From assembly GCA_035527715.1 (NCBI GenBank), contig DATKZY010000241.1, forward strand, positions 1-7,277: DNA of 7,277 bases, read 5' to 3'. Origin of the DNA: DSUN01 sp035527715 (GTDB lineage Bacteria; Planctomycetota; PUPC01; DSUN01). The notes below the pieces were generated by a model. It ran no database searches. It was not told the DNA's origin and saw nothing but the letters and a program-made list of their open reading frames with translations. This document shows, in pieces, positions 1-5,936 of this stretch; position 1 is the first letter of the stretch, and every line of letters starts with the position of its first letter. A program made the position numbers and the translations under genes.

Positions 1-243
1 GCCCGGCACCCGCAGGATCGCATCCAGCGCGCCATCGTCGCGGGGGTGAAGCAACACTGCGCCCCCGTGGCGCTGGGCCTGCCCGACGAGCGGGGGGCAC
101 TGGGTCTCGTTGAGGCCCTCGAGCTTCACAAACCAGTCGCCCACGGGGGGCCCGAAGCCGACGAAGCGCTCGATCTCGGCGGCCAGGGCCGCGTCGCCGG
201 GCGCCACAATCACCCGCGGGTTGTAGGCGAGTTTGGCGGTCAC
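1..243 (-). CDS. Unrecognised protein, 5' part only (81 codons, runs off the window)
   Basis: An open frame begins with GTG at 243-241 and runs to the window edge without a stop. Its GTG overlaps the scpB stop codon (GTGA), the same overlap style as the genes upstream, so it is probably translationally coupled and the last visible member of the operon. The visible protein begins VTAKLAYNPRVIVAPGD and continues with a soluble, mixed alpha/beta-like sequence; around residues 26-45 it reads VGFGPPVGDWFVKLEG. There is no signal peptide, membrane segment or metal-binding motif. Third codon positions are almost all G or C, as in the neighbours, which supports real coding. I do not recognise the family. 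The gene most often found beside scpB, the pseudouridine synthase rluB, does not match what is visible. Function is unknown. Confidence 0.7.
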   Translation of the reverse strand, partial: MTAKLAYNPRVIVAPGDAALAAEIERFVGFGPPVGDWFVKLEGLNETQCPPLVGQAQRHGGAVLLHPRDDGALDAILRVPG

Positions 244-764
244 GGGATCTGAAGCTCTTCCGCCTTCGGCAGGTCCTCGAGCGAGTTGAGGCCGAAGAGC
301 TCGAGGAACCGCTTGGTCGTGCCGTAGAGGAACGGGCGGCCCAACACGTCGGCGCGCCCCACGACGCGGATCAGCCCCGCCTCCTGAAGGTTCCGGAGCA
401 CCGCGTCCACCTGGACGCCGCGGATGGCCTCGACATCCGCCCGGTTCACGGGCTGCTTGTAGGCGATGATGGCGAGGGTCTCGAGCGCCGCCTGGGACAG
501 GCGGGCGCGGCGCTCGGCCTTGTGGAGTTGTTCGACCTGGGCCGCGTAGTCGCGGTTCGACAGCATGCGGTAGCCGCCGGCCACCTCCTCGATCTGGACG
601 CCGCGCCGACTGGCGGCAAACTCCCCGCGGAGCTCCTCGACCAGGCGGCGGGCGATGCGGGCGTCCTCCAGGCCCAGAATCTCGCGGAGGCGCCGCGCCG
701 TCAGCGGCTCGTCGCCCGCGAACAGGAGCGCCTCGATCACGTGTTTGAGTTCCTGCTCGTCCAT
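240..764 (-). CDS. scpB: Segregation and condensation protein B (ScpB)
   Basis: ScpB is the small winged-helix partner of ScpA and SMC in the condensin-like complex that compacts and segregates chromosomes; it acts on the nucleoid. The 174-aa product has the family layout: an N-terminal winged helix (about residues 1-80, opening with IEALLFAGDEPLT) and a second one (about 85-160). The second carries the hallmark LETLAIIAYKQPVNRADVEA stretch at 95-114, followed by IRGV, then VVGRADVLGRPFLYGTT at 134-150 and LELFGL at 154-159. Length is near the usual 170-200 aa. The ATG at 764-762 overlaps the rnfG stop (TAATG), which fixes the start; the open frame further upstream lies inside rnfG. scpA is not adjacent, although scpA-scpB pairing is the common arrangement. 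Placement directly behind rnfG, where rnfE would be expected, is unusual. Confidence 0.95.
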   Translation of the reverse strand: MDEQELKHVIEALLFAGDEPLTARRLREILGLEDARIARRLVEELRGEFAASRRGVQIEEVAGGYRMLSNRDYAAQVEQLHKAERRARLSQAALETLAIIAYKQPVNRADVEAIRGVQVDAVLRNLQEAGLIRVVGRADVLGRPFLYGTTKRFLELFGLNSLEDLPKAEELQIP

Positions 765-1429
765 TACGGCTTCCTGCTCTCGGCGGGCCCGCCGCCGGCT
801 GCCTGGGCGGCCCGCTCGCGGATGCGCTCGATGGCCTGCCGCACGGCGCTGAGCACGGCGTTGGAGGTGATGGTCGCCCCCGTGATCGCCGCGATGTCCT
901 GCTGATCGCCGTCGGCCTGGCCCGGGACACGGTACGGGACACCCTTCTTCAGCTCCAGGCGCCCGAGCAGGAGGTCGCTGAACTGCTTCTGGAACTCGGG
1001 CGCGCGGCACTTGTCGCCCAGGCCGGGCGTCTCGCTCTGCGCGACGACCGAGATGGCCTTGATCTTCGCGGCGGGCGAGCTATCCTTCACGCCCTGGTCC
1101 ACGGCCACAATGATCTCGACCCGGCTGGAGTACCCGCGAGCGCTCCCCGTGGCTGCGTAGAGAGCGCGACCCGTCGTCGGCTCGGTCGCGGCGAACACGG
1201 GCTGCCCGGCTCCCGCCTCCTGGCCCGGCCCGGGCACCTCCTGCCAGGGGCGCTCCTTGTCCTTCTCGTTGAACTCCATGCCGAAGACGGCGGCGAGGCC
1301 GCGGTCCTTGTCGAGCTGCTGCTGCCGACGGATCTCGTCGCGGGTCAGCGCGTAGGAGAAGGCCAGGCTCGCCGCCGAGCACAACGAGATCAGCCCGAGC
1401 ACGAGCGGGTAGCGAACGGTGTCGGTCAT
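764..1429 (-). CDS. rnfG: Rnf electron transport complex subunit G (FMN-binding)
   Basis: RnfG is a membrane-anchored flavoprotein of the Rnf complex; it carries a covalently bound FMN in electron transfer between reduced ferredoxin and NAD+, homologous to NqrC. The 221-aa product has one N-terminal membrane helix (about residues 7-28) and then a soluble FMN-binding domain. It shows the family signature SETPGLGDK at 132-140 and the flavinylation motif AAITGATITS at 180-189. T186 is the predicted FMN-phosphoester residue. The usual ApbE consensus is Dxx(S/T)GAT; here the Asp position is Ala (A180), with D178 two residues earlier. The ATG at 1429-1427 overlaps the rnfD stop (ATGA), so translation is probably coupled. 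The stop overlaps the scpB start. No apbE flavin transferase gene is visible nearby. Confidence 0.93.
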   Translation of the reverse strand: MTDTVRYPLVLGLISLCSAASLAFSYALTRDEIRRQQQLDKDRGLAAVFGMEFNEKDKERPWQEVPGPGQEAGAGQPVFAATEPTTGRALYAATGSARGYSSRVEIIVAVDQGVKDSSPAAKIKAISVVAQSETPGLGDKCRAPEFQKQFSDLLLGRLELKKGVPYRVPGQADGDQQDIAAITGATITSNAVLSAVRQAIERIRERAAQAAGGGPAESRKP

Positions 1430-2607
1430 TTCTTCGCCCTCTGCCCGAACACTCTGGCCCGGGCATAGCGATTGATCATGGGGGTGGCCGTGTTCATCAG
1501 CAGGATGGCATAGCACACGCCCTCGGGGTAGCCGCCGTAGCGGCGGATGAGCACGGTGAGGAGGCCGCAACCGATGGCGAAGAGCACCTGGCCCTTCGTC
1601 GTCACGGGAGAGGTCACCATGTCCGTGGCCATGTAAAATGCGCCGAGGAACAGGCCCCCCGAGAATATCTCGAAGAGCGGCTGCCCGGAAAACCAGAGGT
1701 AGTACTTCGCCGTCTCCCCCTGCACGCCGATCGGGAGCGCCCACGACAGCAGCGCGACGGTGCCGACGAAGAGCACGGGCATCTGCCACTTGATGTAGTT
1801 GAGGGCCACGAGCACGATGCCGCCGAGGAAGAGCAGGCAGGCGCTCACCTCGCCGATGCAGCCGCCTGTCCGCCCGAAATACAGGTCGTCGAGCGGCGTG
1901 CCCTCCTCCTCGCGGATCTGGCACAAGGCGTCCCACGCCTCCCGCGCGTTCCTGGGCGCGAGCACGGAGCCGCGGCGGCCGGCGTTGAACTCGCGGAGGC
2001 GTTCCTTGAGCTTGTTGAGGGGCGTCGCGCGCGTGGTCGCGTCCACCGCGGGAGGCGGGGCCTCGACCGACACGGCTTGCTCCTGCGCTCCCCTGCGGTA
2101 TCCGAACGCGGCCGGCCAGTCCGTGCCCGACACGACGAGCGGCGCCCAGGCGGCGAGCACGAAGGCCCGGCCCATGAGCGCCGGGTTCCACACGTTGCAG
2201 CCCAGGCCGCCGAAAAGCTGCTTCACGATGGCCATCGCGAAGATCGAGGCCGTCATCGGCACGTACCACGGCACGTGAGCCGGCAGCACGAAAGCCACGA
2301 GCAGCCCGCTGAGAAACGCACTGCCGTCCGACACCGTGACCGGCCGGCGCCGCAGCCGCTGGATGGCCGCCTCGGTGGCCACGGCGCTCACCACCGCAAT
2401 GGCCATGGTGAGGAGCGCCCGCGGGCCGAACACGTACACCGCCCACGCCACCGCCGGCACGAGCGTGGCCGTCACCGTCCACATGATCCGCGGGATGTCC
2501 TCCCGCGCCCGGAGGTGGGGCGACGTGGTGACGAGGAGCGGCCGGGGCTCCGACGCTGGCCCGTCGCCTGGGTCGGGTGCTGATGCGCTGACGTCTTCTT
2601 CTGGCAT
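1426..2607 (-). CDS. rnfD: Rnf electron transport complex subunit D (integral membrane)
   Basis: RnfD is the multi-spanning flavoprotein subunit of the Rnf complex, homologous to NqrB, and takes part in ion-coupled electron transfer across the membrane. The 393-aa product has TSPHLRA at 28-34, then several hydrophobic spans (about 41-60, 64-80, 96-110, 116-132). CNVWNPALMGRAF at 137-149 is the typical RnfD/NqrB block. More spans follow in the C-terminal half (about 252-270, 277-292, 314-328, 341-355). Family blocks GGCIGEVSA (248-256), FYMATDMVTSPVTTKGQ (324-340) and CYAILLMNTATPMINRYA (365-382) are clear. The predicted FMN-carrying threonine is T195 in DATTRATPL (189-197), where Arg stands in place of the Gly of Dxx(S/T)GAT. 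The loop from T195 to G248 seems longer than usual, and total length exceeds the common 310-350 aa. The start lies 4 nt after the rnfC stop. Confidence 0.94.
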   Translation of the reverse strand: MPEEDVSASAPDPGDGPASEPRPLLVTTSPHLRAREDIPRIMWTVTATLVPAVAWAVYVFGPRALLTMAIAVVSAVATEAAIQRLRRRPVTVSDGSAFLSGLLVAFVLPAHVPWYVPMTASIFAMAIVKQLFGGLGCNVWNPALMGRAFVLAAWAPLVVSGTDWPAAFGYRRGAQEQAVSVEAPPPAVDATTRATPLNKLKERLREFNAGRRGSVLAPRNAREAWDALCQIREEEGTPLDDLYFGRTGGCIGEVSACLLFLGGIVLVALNYIKWQMPVLFVGTVALLSWALPIGVQGETAKYYLWFSGQPLFEIFSGGLFLGAFYMATDMVTSPVTTKGQVLFAIGCGLLTVLIRRYGGYPEGVCYAILLMNTATPMINRYARARVFGQRAKK

Positions 2608-2611
2608 CGGG

Positions 2612-3949
2612 CTAGCTGGCTTTCTGCTTCTGCTGCTGGGCCTTGCGCTTGCCCAGCTCGGCCTTGCCCCACTTCACCCAGTGCACGATGGGGCGGCGGG
2701 CCGGGCACACGTAGGTGCAGCAGCCGCACTCGAAGCAATCCAGGATGTTCACGGCGGCCATCATGTCGAGGTCGCGTGCCTCGCACGCGATGCTGATCTC
2801 GTTGGGCATCAGCCCCATCGGACAGGCGTCCACGCACCGCCCGCAACTGATGCACGCCCGCCACTCCACCGGCTCGGCCTCGCGGAGCACGAGGATGCCC
2901 GACGTGCCCTTGACCACCGGCACGTCGAGGCCGCCCTGGGCGATGCCCATCATCGGGCCGCCCGCGATGATCTTCCGCGCGCCCTCGCACAGCCCGGAGG
3001 CATCGAGCAGCGCGCGGAATGGCGTGCCCAGCCGCACCAGGTAGTTGGCGGGCCGCTCCACCCCGTCGCCCGTCACGGTCACGACGCGTTCGATGAGGGG
3101 CTTGTTGAGGCGGCAGGCCTCGCGGACGGCGAAGGCGGTGGCGACGTTCTGCACGACGACCCCCACGTCGAGCGGCAGGCCGCCGGCCGGCACCTTCCGC
3201 CCCGTGAGGGCGTAGATGAGCTGCTTCTCGGCCCCTTGCGGGTACTTCACCTCGCACGCCTCGACGCGGATGCCCTTCCCGTCGGACGCCTTCCGCAACA
3301 CCTCGAAGGCATCGAGCTTGTTGGCCTCCGTGCCGATCCACACGTCCTCCGCTCCGAGCGCCTTGCCCAGGAGCAGAAGCCCCTCGACCAGCTCGGCGGG
3401 GCGCTCGAGCATCAGGCGATAGTCGCACGTCAGGTACGGCTCGCACTCGGCAGCGTTGAGGATCAGCGTGTCAATCTTCTTCTCGGGCGGCGGGCTGATC
3501 TTGACGTGGGTGGGGAACCCCGCGCCGCCCATCCCCACGACGCCCGCCGCCTGGATCCGAGCCTTGATGGCGTTGCCATCGAGCGTCGCCGGGTCGCTCT
3601 CGGCCGGGAGGCCATCGGCCCAGGCATCCTGCCCGTCGCTCTCGATCACCACCGAGAGCACGGAGGGAGACAGCGGCGTGGGCCGCGGCTCGATGGCGGC
3701 CACCTTGCCCGAGATCGAGGCGTGCACGAGCGCCGAAACGAACCGCCGCGGGTTCGACGGGTCCGGCTCCCCGACCACCTGCCCCTTCCGCACCGTGTCG
3801 CCCTTCTTCACGGTCGGCACGCACGGCACGCCCAGGTGCTGGCTCATCGGCAGCACGGCCTGGGGCGGCGGAGGAAGGGGCTGGATGGGCTTGTCCCTCG
3901 ACGGCTCCTTGAAGTCGTGAGGGTGCACGCCCCCGCGAAACGTGTTCAT
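2612..3949 (-). CDS. rnfC: Rnf electron transport complex subunit C (NADH-binding, 4Fe-4S)
   Basis: RnfC is the peripheral cytoplasmic subunit thought to exchange electrons with NAD(H), through FMN and two 4Fe-4S clusters. The 445-aa product opens with the RnfC barrel-like domain (TFRGGVHPHDFK at 3-14, then a biotinyl-lipoyl-like stretch to about 105). It continues with a complex-I 51-kDa-like domain: glycine-rich VVGMGGAGFPTHVK at 137-150 and NAAECEPYLTCD at 165-176. An SLBB-like region with GGPMMGI at 330-336 follows. The C-terminal ferredoxin domain has two CxxCxxCxxxCP motifs (C366, C369, C372, C376 and C405, C408, C411, C415). It is a short-form RnfC, without the long repetitive C-terminal tail of enterobacterial RsxC. 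The chosen ATG has GAGGGG 4 nt upstream; an earlier in-frame start at 3985 lies inside the hairpin region and is less likely. Confidence 0.95.
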   Translation of the reverse strand: MNTFRGGVHPHDFKEPSRDKPIQPLPPPPQAVLPMSQHLGVPCVPTVKKGDTVRKGQVVGEPDPSNPRRFVSALVHASISGKVAAIEPRPTPLSPSVLSVVIESDGQDAWADGLPAESDPATLDGNAIKARIQAAGVVGMGGAGFPTHVKISPPPEKKIDTLILNAAECEPYLTCDYRLMLERPAELVEGLLLLGKALGAEDVWIGTEANKLDAFEVLRKASDGKGIRVEACEVKYPQGAEKQLIYALTGRKVPAGGLPLDVGVVVQNVATAFAVREACRLNKPLIERVVTVTGDGVERPANYLVRLGTPFRALLDASGLCEGARKIIAGGPMMGIAQGGLDVPVVKGTSGILVLREAEPVEWRACISCGRCVDACPMGLMPNEISIACEARDLDMMAAVNILDCFECGCCTYVCPARRPIVHWVKWGKAELGKRKAQQQKQKAS

Positions 3950-3966
3950 GACCCCTCTTCTCTCCG

Positions 3967-3997
3967 ACCTCCCGCAGCTTCGCAACCTGCGGGAGGT
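3967..3997 (-). promoter_or_regulatory. Perfect 11-bp stem-loop between aminotransferase gene and rnfC
   Basis: ACCTCCCGCAG at 3967-3977 pairs perfectly with CTGCGGGAGGT at 3987-3997, leaving a 9-nt loop. It begins 9 bases after the aminotransferase stop codon and ends 17 bases before the rnfC ATG. The rnfC Shine-Dalgarno (GAGGGG) lies just outside the stem on the rnfC side. There is no run of U after the stem in the direction of transcription, so a standard intrinsic terminator is unlikely. It could act as an mRNA-stability or processing element that sets different levels of aminotransferase and Rnf. The CCUCC in one arm could also pair with the rnfC Shine-Dalgarno. The structure is seen; the role is inference. 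Confidence 0.7.
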
Positions 3998-4005
3998 TTC
4001 GTGGC

Positions 4006-5274
4006 TCAGCGCAGCGCGCGGCGGATCTGGCGGACGGCCTGGCGAATGCGGTTCTCGTTCTCGACGAGGGCGATGCGCAGATAGCCCTCACCGGCCTCGC
4101 CGAAGCCGCGGCCCGGGGCCACCGCCACCTCCGCATCGCGCATCAGCTTCAGCGCGAACTCGACCGAGCCCATCTCGCGATACGCCTCGGGCATGGGCGC
4201 CCAGACGAACATCGTGGCCTTCGGCGGCTTGACGTTCCAGCCGCTGCGGTTCAGCCCATCGCACAGGCAGTCGCGGCGGCGCTGGTACACCATCGCCTGT
4301 TCCCGCGCTGCCGCGTCGCAATGCCGGAAGGCGATGATCGCGGCGATCTGGAGCGCCTGGAAAATGCCGTAGTCGTAGTAGCCCTTGATCTTCGCCAGCG
4401 CCCGCACCATCTCGGGATGGCCGGCGCAGAAGCCCATGCGCCAGCCGGCCATGCTGTATTGCTTCGACATCGTGATGAACTCGCAGCCGACCTCCTTCGC
4501 CCCCCGGGCCTGGAGGAAGCAGGGCGCGTGGTAGCCGTCGAACACGGTTTCCCCGTAGGCCAGGTCGCTGATCACCAGGATCCCGTACCGCTTGGCGATC
4601 TGCACCACTTCCTCGAAGAAGCCCAGCTCCACGCACACGGTCGTCGGGTTGTTCGGGAAGTTCAGGATCAGCACCTTGGGCCGGGGGTAGATGTGCTCCA
4701 GCGCCCACACGATCTGGCGCAGGAACGCCTCCTGGTTCTCATCCTGCGGGATCGTGATGACGTTCGCGCCGGCCAGGGCGACCGCGTAGACGTGCACCGG
4801 GAAGGCGGGGCTGGGCACCAGCGCCGTGTCGCCCGGGCCCAGGAGGGCCAGGCACATGTGCGAGAAGCCCTCCTTCGAGCCAATCGTGGCGATGATCTCG
4901 CTCTCGGGGTCGAGCTCCACGCCCCACACCTTCGCGTAGTGGCGCGCGGCCTCGCGGCGCAGGTTGTAGACGCCTGTGGACACCGAGTAGCGATGGTTGC
5001 GGGGATCGCGGGCCGCCTCGCACAACTTGTCCACCACCACCTGCGGCGGCGGCTCGTTCGGGTTCCCCATCCCGAGGTCAATGATGTCCGCTCCGGCGCG
5101 CCGGAGCTGGTACTTCATCGCGTTCAGCCGCCCAAACAGATACGGCGGCAGGCGAAGGAGCCGACTGGCCACCGGGATCGTATACTGGTCGGTCGTGTCC
5201 ACCCGCACGGTCGCCGCCTGATCGAGGATCTCGGCGGCCCGGCTGCGGCCACTGCCCGCGCTGCTCTTGCCCAT
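4006..5274 (-). CDS. alaC: Class I PLP-dependent aminotransferase, AlaC type (glutamate-pyruvate)
   Basis: This is a cytoplasmic fold-type I aminotransferase closely resembling E. coli AlaC, which interconverts pyruvate plus glutamate with alanine plus 2-oxoglutarate. In the 422-aa product the matching blocks are RLPPYLF (41-47), DIIDLGMGNPNEPPP (63-77), ATIGSKEGFSHM (129-140), LNFPNNPTT (204-212), ISDLAYGETVFDGYHAP (235-251) and SKQYSMAGWRMGF (270-282). Expected catalytic residues are present: K271 (PLP Schiff base), N209, D237, Y240, R279 and, near the C terminus, R400 for the substrate carboxylate. LL-diaminopimelate or aspartate aminotransferase activity cannot be excluded from sequence. 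The start is uncertain. ATG 5274 is chosen although its Shine-Dalgarno is weak (GGAGGG lies 20 nt away). An in-frame GTG at 5313 would make a nearly leaderless message, and an in-frame TTG sits at 5292. Compared with AlaC, about 30 extra N-terminal residues remain even with the ATG start. Confidence 0.88.
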   Translation of the reverse strand: MGKSSAGSGRSRAAEILDQAATVRVDTTDQYTIPVASRLLRLPPYLFGRLNAMKYQLRRAGADIIDLGMGNPNEPPPQVVVDKLCEAARDPRNHRYSVSTGVYNLRREAARHYAKVWGVELDPESEIIATIGSKEGFSHMCLALLGPGDTALVPSPAFPVHVYAVALAGANVITIPQDENQEAFLRQIVWALEHIYPRPKVLILNFPNNPTTVCVELGFFEEVVQIAKRYGILVISDLAYGETVFDGYHAPCFLQARGAKEVGCEFITMSKQYSMAGWRMGFCAGHPEMVRALAKIKGYYDYGIFQALQIAAIIAFRHCDAAAREQAMVYQRRRDCLCDGLNRSGWNVKPPKATMFVWAPMPEAYREMGSVEFALKLMRDAEVAVAPGRGFGEAGEGYLRIALVENENRIRQAVRQIRRALR

Positions 5275-5316
5275 GCTCGCTCTGGCGCCCAAAGCCCTCC
5301 CGAATCTTGACACAAA

Positions 5317-5353
5317 TCGTCGGGATTATACCAGAGCGCCAGAGGCCGGTCAA
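5317..5353 (-). promoter_or_regulatory. Sigma-70 promoter for the alaC-rnfCDG-scpB unit
   Basis: On the minus strand, TTGACC (5353-5348) is followed by a 17-nt spacer and a perfect TATAAT (5330-5325). TGG lies directly before the -10 box, giving an extended -10 (TGn). Transcription should start around 5317-5320, leaving about 44 nt before the aminotransferase ATG at 5274. No other promoter-like sequence was noticed between here and scpB, so this one probably serves the whole cluster. Confidence 0.78.
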
Positions 5354-5365
5354 ACCCTTTCGCAC

Positions 5366-5455
5366 TCAGATGAACAGGTTCACGCCCGCTGCCTCGGCAC
5401 GGTCGAGATACATCGCCACGCCGCCCACGATGACCAGTCGCTGCCCGTTGTCCAT
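5366..5455 (-). CDS. Possible 29-aa small ORF upstream of the alaC promoter (weak)
   Basis: ATG at 5455-5453 opens a 30-codon frame ending in TGA at 5368-5366. GGAG lies 6 nt before the ATG and another GGGAGG further upstream, and most third codon positions are G or C. The peptide begins MDNGQRLVIVGGVAMYLDRA and ends NLFI. It could be a small protein, a decayed gene end, or chance. It stops about 13 bases before the -35 box of the alaC promoter. No family is recognised. Confidence 0.22.
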   Translation of the reverse strand: MDNGQRLVIVGGVAMYLDRAEAAGVNLFI

Positions 5456-5612
5456 CGCTTGCTCCGGCCTCCCTTGTGAGACAGCGCCATCGCGAGTCCC
5501 TCGCTTCCTGATCACATGGACCCGCAAGCGAGGCGGAGGTTACAGCAGCCATCACCGGAGCGCTGATGGTACGGGCAGCGAAGAGGCCCACAGGACCTGT
5601 AGGTCCTCCTAT

Positions 5613-5643
5613 CCCAAGGCCGTCAGTGGAGACGGTCTTTGGG
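5613..5643. repeat. Bulged 12-bp hairpin
   Basis: CCCAAGGCCGTC (5613-5624) and GACGGTCTTTGGG (5631-5643) fold into 12 pairs with one G-U pair and one bulged T, around a 6-nt loop. The inner CCGTC-AGTGGA-GACGG followed by TCTTT looks slightly like a weak plus-strand terminator, but the T-rich part is itself within the stem and is short. Confidence 0.45.
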
Positions 5644-5729
5644 CGATTCTTCGGAGGGCACCCCTCGACGATGGGCTAGCGCAACAGGCCGGCTGCCGCG
5701 CACTCTCCGTGAGCCGTAACCAACTACAG

Positions 5730-5743
5730 CGTAAGCGCTTACG
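5730..5743. promoter_or_regulatory. 14-bp palindrome CGTAAGCGCTTACG, LacI/CcpA-family operator-like
   Basis: The perfect palindrome has the central AAGCGCTT core with the odd-spacing-free symmetry typical of LacI/GalR-family operators. It matches the cre-type consensus TGWAAGCGYTWNCA except at its outermost bases. A related half-site, CCGTAACC, lies at 5714-5721, and GGTTACC follows the palindrome at 5743-5749. It lies about 200 bases upstream of the plus-strand promoter and 380 from the minus-strand promoter, so which gene it would control is unclear. No LacI-family gene is in the window. Confidence 0.45.
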
Positions 5744-5775
5744 GTTACCATGGCACTTGTTCTGCCGCCCCGCGC

Positions 5776-5813
5776 CAGGCGCTCACCCCCCGTGGCGCAC
5801 AGGTGAGCGCCTG
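5776..5813. repeat. Perfect 12-bp inverted repeat with 14-nt loop
   Basis: CAGGCGCTCACC (5776-5787) pairs without mismatch with GGTGAGCGCCTG (5802-5813). There is no T-run on either side, so it is not a standard intrinsic terminator for either strand. The 9-mer TGAGCGCCT within the right arm recurs at 5846-5854, so two alternative pairings with the left arm are possible. Confidence 0.65.
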
Positions 5814-5936
5814 ATGGGCGAGCCGTGTATCGAAAGCCGTGGGAATGAGCGCCTCAGACACCACCATGTGTCGTGGAGACCGGGAGTAGCTGGAGCCCCC
5901 ACTCCCCTGCAGCGCGCAATGTCGTAGCGAAAAGTA

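Larger units (their letters stand above)
5456..5936. other. Structured non-coding region between divergent units
   Basis: No convincing gene is seen here: open frames on either strand have arginine, serine and proline-rich shadow composition, no family motif and no good start site. The stretch is instead dense in inverted repeats. These are CCATCA/TGATGG (5549-5554, 5564-5569), AGGACCT-GT-AGGTCCT (5592-5607), a bulged hairpin (5613-5643), a 14-bp palindrome (5730-5743), a 12-bp-arm hairpin (5776-5813), GACAC/GTGTC (5857-5861, 5868-5872) and GGGAGT/ACTCCC (5882-5887, 5901-5906). It may hold operators or a structured RNA. I matched it to no known RNA family. Confidence 0.5.

Noticed and set aside
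2336..4084. A 582-codon plus-strand open frame opposite rnfC and rnfD
   Set aside because: It is the antisense shadow of two well-recognised genes, dominated by His, Arg, Ala and Leu as expected for the reverse of high-GC coding DNA.
5307..5331. A plus-strand promoter from the consensus TTGACA at 5307-5312 with TTATAC at 5326-5331
   Set aside because: The spacer is only 13 nt, and the six bases at 17-nt spacing do not resemble a -10 box. The AT-rich bases are better explained by the minus-strand TATAAT.
5366..5455. Treating the 29-aa frame as a confident small protein
   Set aside because: Ribosome-site-like bases and codon bias are suggestive, but the length is too short to separate from chance. 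It is kept only as a weak candidate.
5618..5640. An intrinsic terminator (hairpin followed by TCTTT)
   Set aside because: The T-rich part is short and is itself paired in the longer stem, and no plus-strand gene ends upstream of it.
5818..5845. A group II intron domain V-like string (GAGCCGTG...GAAAGCCGTG)
   Set aside because: The second half repeats AGCCGTG directly instead of complementing it, so the domain V hairpin cannot form. No reverse transcriptase gene is present.
5307..5927. A 206-codon plus-strand open frame
   Set aside because: It runs across the minus-strand alaC promoter and the hairpin cluster, has Arg/Ser/Pro-rich shadow composition, and shows no motif or ribosome binding site.
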